A stretch of 64,000 nucleotides of DNA. It comes from Azorhizobium oxalatiphilum. GTDB lineage: Bacteria; Pseudomonadota; Alphaproteobacteria; Rhizobiales; Xanthobacteraceae. The stretch is from contig NZ_BMCT01000011.1 of NCBI RefSeq assembly GCF_014635325.1, positions 109,489 to 173,488 on the forward strand, written 5' to 3'. The notes below the pieces were generated by a model, which saw only the letters and a program-made list of their open reading frames with translations, searched no databases and had not been told where the DNA came from. The position numbers and the translations under genes are program-made. Positions within the stretch are counted from its first letter, which is position 1. The number at the start of each line of letters is the position of its first letter. This document shows positions 49,934-57,065 of this stretch, piece by piece.

Positions 49934-49962
49934 AAAACGGGGGCCAGTGGCCCCCGTTTTTC
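49934..49962. terminator. Bidirectional rho-independent terminator
   Basis: AAAACGGGGGCC/GGCCCCCGTTTT (49934-49945 with 49949-49960), loop of three, T run on the right and A run on the left. It serves greA (plus) and the lrp-type gene (minus). Confidence 0.9.
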
Positions 49963-49985
49963 GTTTGGGCAGCTCTCCCGCCCGC

Positions 49986-50471
49986 TCACTCCGGTGGCGG
50001 CGAGCCTTCCTCAAGCGGCACGATGGGGGCGTTCTTGGCCTGCTTGAGCGTCAGCGCGGTCTTCACGTTGCGGACGTTGGGGGCGGAGGTCATCTCCAGC
50101 ACGAAGTTCTGGAAGGTGGGCAGGTCGGGCGCCACGCACAGCATCAGATAGTCCACCTCACCGGACAGCATCCAGGCGCCGCGAACCAGCGGCCAGTTGG
50201 CGATGCGTTCCTCGAAGGCGGCAAGGTCCGTGCCTGCCTGGCTGACCAGATGCACCATGGCGAAGGCCATGAGGTGGTAGCCGAGCTGCTTCTCATCGAG
50301 CAGCGCCCGGTAGCCGCGGATGATTCCATCTTCTTCGAGGGCACGCACCCGGCGCAGACAGGGCGGGGCGGAGATGCCCACGCGGCGCGACAGCTCAACA
50401 TTGGTCATGCGGCCGTCCCGCTGCAGTTCCGCCAGGATCTTCCAGTCCACGGCGTCGAGACGATCGGTCAA
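49986..50471 (-). CDS. Lrp/AsnC-family transcriptional regulator
   Basis: A 161-residue regulator: N-terminal helix-turn-helix (LDAVDWKILAELQRDGRMTNVELSRRVGIS) and a C-terminal RAM/AsnC effector domain with GAWMLSGEVDYLMLCVAPDL. The frame runs far upstream without a sensible Met; the TTG at 50471 has GGAGGA seven bases upstream and gives the normal Lrp length, so it is used. Divergent from trxB, an arrangement seen in many rhizobia. Confidence 0.88.
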   Translation of the reverse strand: MTDRLDAVDWKILAELQRDGRMTNVELSRRVGISAPPCLRRVRALEEDGIIRGYRALLDEKQLGYHLMAFAMVHLVSQAGTDLAAFEERIANWPLVRGAWMLSGEVDYLMLCVAPDLPTFQNFVLEMTSAPNVRNVKTALTLKQAKNAPIVPLEEGSPPPE

Positions 50472-50922
50472 AGGGGCATCCTCCGGGAGGCGGGCCAAGC
50501 GGTCAGGAAGACCGAGCAGGGTGGGGGCACCGAAGCAGAAAGGTCGGTGCGCATGGCACCTTAGTGAAGCCGCCCCGCTGCGCAACGAAATAATATTGCG
50601 CAAGCGGCGCTGTCCGCAGTGCTTACATGTGGCACGGTGTGAAAGCGGCATCCGGTCGCGGCCCGCTTTTCCGGTTCGAAGGATCGCCTTTGCAGTGACC
50701 CTCTCCGAAATGGCGGCGTATCATGGGGACATCCTCGCGGCAGTGAAGCGCAGCAGCTGTTGAGCCTTGCGACTGGCGCAACCCGTCCCTACATTCTCGC
50801 ATAGCTACGTCATCATTCCGCGATGCAGCCCTAGGACGCGATCCGCGCCGGTTGCAGTCGCTCCGGCCCAAGAGATTTGCCTGACCTGCATCTCGGCGGC
50901 CGTTCATCGGTTCGAGGCATTC
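50472..50922. other. Divergent lrp/trxB intergenic region
   Basis: A 451-base region without a supported gene; the short open frames have no binding sites. It should contain both promoters. I saw no clear palindrome or structured RNA. Confidence 0.5.
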
Positions 50923-51900
50923 ATGGTTTCTCAGAGCGTGTCATCTTCCCACAGCAAGGTCATCATCATCGGTTCCGGCCCCGCCGGCTACACGGCCGCC
51001 ATCTATGCCGCCCGCGCCATGCTGGAGCCGGTTCTGTTCGAGGGCATCCAGCCCGGTGGCCAGCTGACCATCACCACCGATGTGGAGAATTATCCCGGCT
51101 TCGCCGACGTCATCCAGGGGCCGTGGCTCATGGAGCAGATGCGGGCGCAGGCCGAACATGTGGGCACGCGCATCCTGTCCGAGCATGTGGCGAGCCTCGA
51201 TACGACGCACCGTCCGTTCCGCCTCGTCACCGAGGGCGGCGAGACCCTCACCGCCGATACGGTGATTCTGGCCACCGGCGCGCAGGCGCGCTGGCTCGGC
51301 CTGAATTCGGAAGAGGATTATCGCGGCTTCGGCGTCTCGGCCTGCGCCACCTGCGACGGTTTCTTCTATCGCGGCAAGGACGTGGTGGTGGTGGGCGGCG
51401 GCAACACCGCCGTCGAGGAGGCGCTCTTCCTCACCAATTTCGCCGCCAAGGTCACGCTGGTGCATCGGCGCGACAAGCTGCGTGCCGAGCGCATCCTTCA
51501 GGAGCGGCTGTTCGCCCACCCCAAGGTGTCGGTGGTGTGGAATGCGGCCATCGATGAAATCCTCGGGGTGAGTGAACCCGTATCAAAGGTCACGGGCGTT
51601 CGCCTTCAGGACACCGTCACCGGCGCGCATGCGGAACTGGCCACCGATGGCGTGTTCATCGCCATTGGCCATGCGCCGTCCACGGCGCTGGTGGAAGGTC
51701 AGCTTCGGCTCAAGTCCGGCGGCTATGTTTGGACGGCGCCGGACTCCACTGCCACCTCGGTACCCGGCGTGTTCGCTGCGGGCGATGTGGCGGATGATGT
51801 GTTTCGGCAGGCCGTCACGGCTGCAGGCCGGGGCTGTATGGCGGCGCTGGAGGCGGAACGCTTCCTGGCGCAGCACGAGATGGCAGAAGCGGCCGAATAG
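50923..51900 (+). CDS. trxB: Thioredoxin reductase
   Basis: A 325-residue low-molecular-weight thioredoxin reductase. FAD site [19 protein letters not shown], redox pair CATC in [18 protein letters not shown] site [13 protein letters not shown] and the final [21 protein letters not shown] are all present. It transfers electrons from NADPH to thioredoxin. The ATG at 50923 was chosen by the GAGG site and the family length. Lies between lrp and a LysR gene. Confidence 0.96.
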   Translation: MVSQSVSSSHSKVIIIGSGPAGYTAAIYAARAMLEPVLFEGIQPGGQLTITTDVENYPGFADVIQGPWLMEQMRAQAEHVGTRILSEHVASLDTTHRPFRLVTEGGETLTADTVILATGAQARWLGLNSEEDYRGFGVSACATCDGFFYRGKDVVVVGGGNTAVEEALFLTNFAAKVTLVHRRDKLRAERILQERLFAHPKVSVVWNAAIDEILGVSEPVSKVTGVRLQDTVTGAHAELATDGVFIAIGHAPSTALVEGQLRLKSGGYVWTAPDSTATSVPGVFAAGDVADDVFRQAVTAAGRGCMAALEAERFLAQHEMAEAAE

Positions 51901-52014
51901 GCCGGCGGCGCCGGGTGCGTCGCGGCCGGTGGGCCGCGGTGGTGAACCCGGCACCGAAACTCGAATGGGACCCGCGCCGTCGCCAGGGCGCCGCGTGTCC
52001 CGGGGCGTGGTGTT

Positions 52015-52905
52015 ATGGATTGGGACAAGCTTAAGGTTTTCCACGTGGCCGCCGAGGCGGGCTCCTTCACCCATGCTGGCGAGACGCTCGGCCTTTCCCA
52101 GTCCGCGGTGAGCCGTCAGGTCTCGGCGCTGGAGCAGGAGCTCAAGGTTCCGCTGTTCCATCGCCATGCGCGTGGCCTCATCCTGACCGAGCAGGGCGAG
52201 CTGCTCTATCGCACCGCTCACGAGGTCTTCCTCAAGCTGGAATCGGCGCGGGCTCAGCTCACCGACAGTCGCGAGAAGCCCAACGGCGAACTGCGCGTCA
52301 CCACTACCGTCGGCCTCGGTACCCATTGGCTCACGGCGCGGGTCGGAGAGTTCGTGGACCTCTATCCCGATATCCGTATCCAGCTGATCCTGACCGACGA
52401 GGAACTCGACCTCGCCATGCGTGAGGCGGACGTGGCCATCCGCATGCGCCAGCCGGTGCAGCCGGATCTTGTGCAGCGCAAACTGTTCACCGTGCATTTC
52501 CATGCTTATGCGTCGGCGGACTATCTCAAGCGTCACGGCCAGCCGCGCACGCTGGACGAGCTGGACAAGCACCGCATCCTGCTGCTGGGCGGGCCGATCC
52601 CGAGCTATTTCCAGGGCTTGAACTGGCTGGAACATGCGGGGCGGGACGGCTCCACGCCGCGTGTGCCGGCGTTCGAGGTCAACAGTGTGCTGGGTCTCAA
52701 GCGGGCAGTGGAACGGGGTGTCGGCATCGGCACGCTGCCGGACTATCTGTCCGACGACTCGACCTCCCTCGTGCAGCTGTTCACGGACCGCGAGACGCCT
52801 ACTCTGGAGGCATACTTCACTTACGCTCAGGAAATGCGCTCGGTGGCGCGTATTCAGGTGTTCCGTGACTTCCTCATCTCCAAGGCGCAGCGCTGGAACT
52901 ACTGA
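52015..52905 (+). CDS. LysR-family regulator, VtlR/LsrB-like
   Basis: A 296-residue LysR protein. The helix-turn-helix covers about 2-60 (WDKLKVFHVAAEAGSFTHAGETLGLSQSAVSRQ). Its sequence and its place after lrp and trxB agree with LsrB of Sinorhizobium and VtlR of Brucella and Agrobacterium, which control envelope, redox and AbcR small RNA genes. Unlike Sinorhizobium LsrB, described as redox-sensitive through cysteines, this protein contains no cysteine at all. A small RNA candidate with an inverted repeat upstream follows directly. The subgroup assignment is inferred from memory and context. Confidence 0.85.
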   Translation: MDWDKLKVFHVAAEAGSFTHAGETLGLSQSAVSRQVSALEQELKVPLFHRHARGLILTEQGELLYRTAHEVFLKLESARAQLTDSREKPNGELRVTTTVGLGTHWLTARVGEFVDLYPDIRIQLILTDEELDLAMREADVAIRMRQPVQPDLVQRKLFTVHFHAYASADYLKRHGQPRTLDELDKHRILLLGGPIPSYFQGLNWLEHAGRDGSTPRVPAFEVNSVLGLKRAVERGVGIGTLPDYLSDDSTSLVQLFTDRETPTLEAYFTYAQEMRSVARIQVFRDFLISKAQRWNY

Positions 52906-52978
52906 TCATGACGGAAGGGTGACGGCGCTTTCTGGTTGACGGAAAGGTGTGAGGACAACCCTGCCGAAAAGCCAAGCG

Positions 52979-52994
52979 TTAGGCACATGCCTGA
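52979..52994. promoter_or_regulatory. Dyad and TGCCT repeats upstream of the sRNA
   Basis: TTAGGCA, two bases, TGCCTGA (one mismatch), followed by more copies of TGCCTNA at 53013 and 53020. A CTGACA at 52991-52996 could serve as -35, with a -10 around 53014-53020. Candidate target of the adjacent LysR regulator. Confidence 0.4.
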
Positions 52995-53026
52995 CATGCG
53001 GTCATTTTGCATTGCCTTATGCCTAA

Positions 53027-53150
53027 GGGGAGTGCACTTTGCTCTTGCCCTGATCGCGCTAGGCGCAGTCAGGTGTTCCCCTCTGGAAGGTTCGCCGCTC
53101 TGCGGCGATACTTGCCCGGCCTCTTCATTGAGGTCGGGCATTTTTCTTTT
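53027..53150 (+). ncRNA. Probable AbcR-type (alpha-r15) trans-acting sRNA
   Basis: About 120 bases. First hairpin CCTGA/TCAGG with inner GCGC/GCGC (53049-53073). Next, an unpaired pyrimidine stretch TTCCCCTCT (53076-53084) complementary to ribosome binding sites. Second hairpin CGCCGC/GCGGCG (53093-53107). Finally a 10-bp terminator stem (53114-53123 with 53130-53139) and a T-rich tail to 53150. In Agrobacterium the AbcR1/2 genes lie beside the VtlR-type LysR gene, the same context as here. Only one copy is seen. The 5' end is estimated from the -10-like site; family membership needs a covariance search. Confidence 0.65.
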
Positions 53151-53281
53151 ACGGGCCCGACATCTTTCATCTCCTGTTTTTGCTGCGACGCAGCATGCTT
53201 CGGAGCGACGAAAGGCGCTGGCCGGGCAGGGAACGGTCGCTGCTTCCCTCGCGTTCCTGTGCTTCATCACAGGAGGGCCTC

Positions 53282-53641
53282 ATGGTGCAGCTTTTCAGCC
53301 CGGTTCCGCGCCCTTGTCGCACGGATCAGGCCCTTGTCTGGGGTGCCGGCATTCGCACTCGGGCTGTCCGCCCCGTAGCGGTCCATCTGGTGGCCATCCA
53401 TCGGGCGTCCATGCATTTCGGGCCTTTCCCCATTCCGGGCCAGCCTGATCCCGGCCGCTCGCCGGAGCCTCCCATTCCCCCGCCAGCGCCGGCTGAGGAT
53501 CCTGACGACGTGCCCGTGCCGGGGCCCGATCTGCCGCCACTCCCGGACGATGACCCTTCGCGAGAGCCCCGCCGCGAGCCTTATCCCACTCCCCCTCCTC
53601 TGGATGATCCTGATAGGGTGGGCGATGTGCCGCTGAACTGA
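53282..53641 (+). CDS. Proline-rich small protein of unknown function
   Basis: A 119-residue protein with a strong GGAGGG binding site. After about 50 residues of mixed sequence the remainder is rich in proline and aspartate (PPIPPPAPAEDPDD, LPPLPDDD). No domain or signal peptide is recognised; it may be disordered. It precedes the dipeptidase gene by 42 bases on the same strand. Confidence 0.5.
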   Translation: MVQLFSPVPRPCRTDQALVWGAGIRTRAVRPVAVHLVAIHRASMHFGPFPIPGQPDPGRSPEPPIPPPAPAEDPDDVPVPGPDLPPLPDDDPSREPRREPYPTPPPLDDPDRVGDVPLN

Positions 53642-53683
53642 GAACGCGCATCCCGCCAGCGGCCGAGGCACGCAAGGAGTGTC

Positions 53684-54349
53684 ATGGCCCCTTTTTCAAG
53701 CAATGCTGGAGCACCGTCGCAGCGGGGGCCAGTTGAGACGTTGCCGCCGCTGTTTCTGGATGTTCCGGAATTGGTGCCGGATGCCATCGTGGATCTGCGC
53801 TACGCGGGTTCGAACAATTTCGTTGGCACGCGCGTGGATGGTTATGAAGCCAACCGTGCCCTGTTGACGCGGCCTGCCGTTGAGGCCGTGGCCCGCGTCG
53901 CCGCCGACGTGAAGCGTGATGGGCTGATCCTGAAGCTGCTGGATTGCTACCGCCCCGCCCGCGCAGTGGCCCATTTCGGGCGCTGGGCGGCGGATGGCGC
54001 GGATGTGGCCACCAAGGCGGCCTACTATCCCGACTACCACAAGCCCGAACTGTTCGAGCTGGGCTACATTGCTGGCCGCTCCAGCCATTCGCGCGGCTCG
54101 ACTCTTGATCTCACCCTCGTGCATCGCTCCGACGGTACGGATCTGGACATGGGGACGCCCTTTGATCTGTTCAGCACGCTGTCATGGCCGGCATCCGTTG
54201 AAGTGAGCGAGGCGCAGCAGGCCAACCGCCGCCGGCTCGCGGCGGCCATGGAGGCGGCGGGCTTCGATCCCTTCTTCATGGAGTGGTGGCACTTCACCCT
54301 GAAGGGCGAGCCATTTCCCGACAGCTATTTCGACGTGCCCATCCGCTGA
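53684..54349 (+). CDS. D-alanyl-D-alanine dipeptidase, VanX/DdpX family
   Basis: A 221-residue zinc peptidase (M15D). The zinc motif SxHxxGxxxD is seen in SSHSRGSTLDL and the catalytic glutamate/histidine pair in MEWWHF; DCYRPARAVAHF is also typical. It should cleave D-Ala-D-Ala, either from cell-wall turnover or as a nutrient. No signal peptide, hence cytoplasmic. No vanA/vanH genes are near, so this is a recycling enzyme, not a glycopeptide resistance locus. Strong AAGGAG site. Confidence 0.9.
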   Translation: MAPFSSNAGAPSQRGPVETLPPLFLDVPELVPDAIVDLRYAGSNNFVGTRVDGYEANRALLTRPAVEAVARVAADVKRDGLILKLLDCYRPARAVAHFGRWAADGADVATKAAYYPDYHKPELFELGYIAGRSSHSRGSTLDLTLVHRSDGTDLDMGTPFDLFSTLSWPASVEVSEAQQANRRRLAAAMEAAGFDPFFMEWWHFTLKGEPFPDSYFDVPIR

Positions 54350-54370
54350 ACGGGCAAGGGGCGTAGGCAT

Positions 54371-54402
54371 AAAAAAGCTGCCGGGAGGAGATCCCGGCAG
54401 CT
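54371..54402. terminator. Terminator between dipeptidase and MHS permease
   Basis: AGCTGCCGGGA/TCCCGGCAGCT (54376-54386 with 54392-54402), six A on the left. Ideal for the leftward permease gene; it may also stop plus-strand transcripts. Confidence 0.85.
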
Positions 54403-54453
54403 GAATTGAGACGCGGGGAGAAACCTCCTCGCGCCGATGCGTATGAGCTCTGC

Positions 54454-55743
54454 TCAGTTGGCCTGCTTGTTGTTCATGCCCAGCGCGAACACGCAGGCGA
54501 GCGAGATCAGCGAGGCCACGAGCAGGTAGTAGCCAACGAAGGGCAGGCCGTAGTTGGTGTTCAGCCAAGTGGCGATATACGGAGCCAGCGAGGCGCCCAC
54601 GATGCCCGCCAGATTGAAGGTCATCGAGGAGCCGGTATAGCGCACGTGGGTCGGGAAGGGCGCCGCCAGCGCGGTGCCGATCAGGCCGTAGTTGATGCCG
54701 AAGATCAGCATGCCGATGGTGCAGAAGATGTAGATCTTCTCGATGCTGCCCGACAGCAGGAAGGGGAAGCTGAAGGAGAACAGCGCGGTCAGCGCGATGC
54801 TCATCGCCAGCATCTGGTTGCGGCCGAAGCGGTCGCCCAGCTTGCCGGAGATCACCACGGTGAGGCCGAACAGGGCCGAGCCGTAGATCTGCACCTTCAG
54901 GGCTTCGAGGAAGCTGATCTTGAGCACGCTGACGTTGTACGACAGCAGGTAGGCCGTGCAGAGGTAGAACACCACGAAGGTGGCGAGCGCCATGAAGGTG
55001 CCGAGGAACAGGCCGCGCTTATGGTTGCGGAACAGCTCCACCAGCGGGACGTCGGCGCGCTGCTTCTTCTCCAGCGCCTTCTTGAACTCGGGCGTCTCGG
55101 TGATCGACAGCCGCACCCACATGCCGATGGCGATCAGCAGGATCGAGGCGATGAAGGGAATGCGCCAGCCCCAGCTACGGAACGCTTCAGGCGAGATGTA
55201 GTGCAGCAGCACCCAGAACGAGCCGGAGGCAAGGAACAGGCCGAGCGGCGCGCCGAACTGGGGGAACATGCCGTACCAGTTGCGCTTGCCCTCGGGGGCG
55301 TTCTCAGTGGCGAGCAGGACGGCGCCGCCCCATTCACCGCCGAGGCCGAAGCCCTGGCCGAAGCGACAGAGGGCCAGCAGCAGCGGGGCCATTACGCCGA
55401 TCTGATGATAGCCGGGCAGGAAACCGATGGTGACGGTGGAGATGCCCATGGTGAGCAGCGCCGTCACGAGCGTGACCTTGCGGCCGATGCGATCACCGAA
55501 ATGGCCGAAGACGATGGCGCCCAGCGGGCGCGCAAAGAAGGCGATGGAGAAGGTCGCGAAGGAGGCCAGCAGCGCGGACATGGGGTCCGAACCGGGGAAG
55601 AACAGCGCGGGGAACACCAGAACGGCGGCCGTGGCGTAGATGTAGAAGTCGTAGAACTCGATCGTCGTACCGATCAGGCTGGCCGTCAGGACCTGCGCCG
55701 GAGTGTTCTTGCGTCGAGTGCTGGTGCTGGTGATGGCTGTCAT
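54454..55743 (-). CDS. MHS-family MFS transporter (metabolite:H+ symporter)
   Basis: A 429-residue twelve-helix permease. The opening SLIGTTIEFYDFYIYATAA and FARPLGAIVFGHFGDRIGRK loop, and CRFGQGFGLGGEWGGA, are signatures of the MHS family (ShiA/ProP/KgtP types). It imports an organic acid or osmolyte; the substrate cannot be told. The ATG at 55743 (AGGACGG upstream) is chosen over a longer arginine-rich frame. Monocistronic. Confidence 0.9.
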   Translation of the reverse strand: MTAITSTSTRRKNTPAQVLTASLIGTTIEFYDFYIYATAAVLVFPALFFPGSDPMSALLASFATFSIAFFARPLGAIVFGHFGDRIGRKVTLVTALLTMGISTVTIGFLPGYHQIGVMAPLLLALCRFGQGFGLGGEWGGAVLLATENAPEGKRNWYGMFPQFGAPLGLFLASGSFWVLLHYISPEAFRSWGWRIPFIASILLIAIGMWVRLSITETPEFKKALEKKQRADVPLVELFRNHKRGLFLGTFMALATFVVFYLCTAYLLSYNVSVLKISFLEALKVQIYGSALFGLTVVISGKLGDRFGRNQMLAMSIALTALFSFSFPFLLSGSIEKIYIFCTIGMLIFGINYGLIGTALAAPFPTHVRYTGSSMTFNLAGIVGASLAPYIATWLNTNYGLPFVGYYLLVASLISLACVFALGMNNKQAN

Positions 55744-56146
55744 GGTCAACGCCGTCCTGAGGCGACGAAAGGCTCTTAAGGCGCCGGCACGGATCAAGGA
55801 TGCGCGCAGGCACAATGGTTAAGCAGACACGGCGTGTGAAGGGAAATCACATCCGGGCGGAAAACACCTGGCCGCATCGAACGATCAGGTCCGGGGCCGA
55901 AGGGCGATCGCAGGACCTCGCTGATCGCTGCACGCGCGAAGGCCGATAGCAGAATTTTATGTTCCAACGCTAGTGCAGTGCGGCAAGAATCTTACGTTTT
56001 CGGCCCCGGGACCGGTCGAAACGCCATTTTGCGATGCTGCAATGCATTTTCGGAAGGGCAGGCGCATCGGGTAGGGTGACTCTGCACTTGCCTGTCCTGC
56101 GGTAAATCTTGCTTCAGGAGCCGGCAGGCATGCGATGGCATACGGC
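55744..56146. other. 403-base intergenic region
   Basis: Between the MHS permease start and the stop of the sel-linked block. It holds the permease promoter. It is somewhat AT-rich at 55945-56060; no gene, hairpin with T run or tandem repeat is supported. Confidence 0.5.
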
Positions 56147-56605
56147 TCAGGAGAGGGAGATTTCCTCGATCTGCAGCCGGCGGCCCCAGCCATCGAAGAA
56201 CTGGCCTTCGTTCAGCACCAGCCGATCTTCGCGCACGCGCTGCTCGATGGAGCGAAGGCGGGTGCGCGCGTCGTCATTCTCCAGCGGGCCTTCCCCGTCG
56301 AGCTGAGGAAAGAAGGCGACGCCATCCCATTTGCGACCAGAGCCGGCGAACAGCGACACCACCTGCGGCCAGGTGATCTCATCGCCGATGAAGTTGAGAA
56401 AAGTGGATGCGAGTGGCGCCACATGGGTCTCGCCGATCTCCACCAGGATCACCAGCGACGTAAAAGAGCCTTCGTCCGCGAAGGTCTCCCTCAGCCAGGG
56501 TTCGAAATCGTTGGCGGGGGCAGGTCTATCCGTGCGTCCGGCTTTCGCGTCTTCCCGGGTCTTCCTGGACTTCGCCGCCCGTGCGGGCTTTCTAGAAATC
56601 GACAC
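56147..56605 (-). CDS. Protein of unknown function in the sel block, second of a coupled pair
   Basis: A 152-residue protein starting at a GTG (56605) that overlaps the end of the preceding gene by 14 bases, with GGAGACG upstream. The first 35 residues are basic; the rest forms a compact alpha/beta domain with FEPWLRETFADEG, LVEIGETHVAPLASTFLNFIG and a C-terminal LNEGQFFDGWGRRLQIEE. I do not recognise the family. Transcribed after selB and selC, it is a candidate accessory factor for selenoprotein or formate dehydrogenase production, by linkage only. Confidence 0.65.
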   Translation of the reverse strand: MSISRKPARAAKSRKTREDAKAGRTDRPAPANDFEPWLRETFADEGSFTSLVILVEIGETHVAPLASTFLNFIGDEITWPQVVSLFAGSGRKWDGVAFFPQLDGEGPLENDDARTRLRSIEQRVREDRLVLNEGQFFDGWGRRLQIEEISLS

Positions 56606-57065
56606 GGGGCGTCTCCGGCATGTAATGCTCGAACAGATACCAGAAGGAGCTTGTGCGGGTCTGTTCGTACCAGTCTTCGAAGGCGGCCAGCGCGGCGGCG
56701 GGCTCCTCGGGCGGGGCAGCAGGCTTCTCCTCGCCCTCGGTTGCCGGATGGGTGGCGGTGAACAGCGCCGCCGATAATGGAGCGAGGCGCTCGAATACCT
56801 GCGTGCGGGCCTCGCTGTCGCCGTCCCAGCCGAAGGTCGCGCGCACATGGGCCTCGACGGCGGCCCGCCCAGCCTCGGGCGTTTCCGCCGCAGCGGCACG
56901 AGCGGTGAGAGCTTGCAGGAAGGAGAGGCGCCGATAAGCCGTGGTGCGCTCGGCCTCAAGCTGCTTCAGGCTCGCGGCGGCCTCGGCCTTGAACGCTTCC
57001 TCGCGGCTGCCTGCCGCGCGCGCGGCCTCGCCGAGGGATGCGAGGAAAGCATCGGCATCGGTCAT
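56592..57065 (-). CDS. Protein of unknown function overlapping the selB stop
   Basis: A 157-residue, alanine- and glutamate-rich, mostly helical protein with a possible coiled coil (about 20-60) and an aromatic C-terminal segment FEDWYEQTRTSSFWYLFEHYMPETP. Its ATG shares bases with the TGA of selB (ATGA), and its end overlaps the next gene, so selB and the two unknown genes are translationally coupled. No family recognised. It is read from the same transcript that contains tRNA-Sec. Confidence 0.7.
   Translation of the reverse strand: MTDADAFLASLGEAARAAGSREEAFKAEAAASLKQLEAERTTAYRRLSFLQALTARAAAAETPEAGRAAVEAHVRATFGWDGDSEARTQVFERLAPLSAALFTATHPATEGEEKPAAPPEEPAAALAAFEDWYEQTRTSSFWYLFEHYMPETPRVDF

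Noticed and set aside
53684..54349. VanX-like dipeptidase as part of vancomycin resistance
   Set aside because: No vanH, vanA or regulators; in a Gram-negative host it fits peptide recycling.
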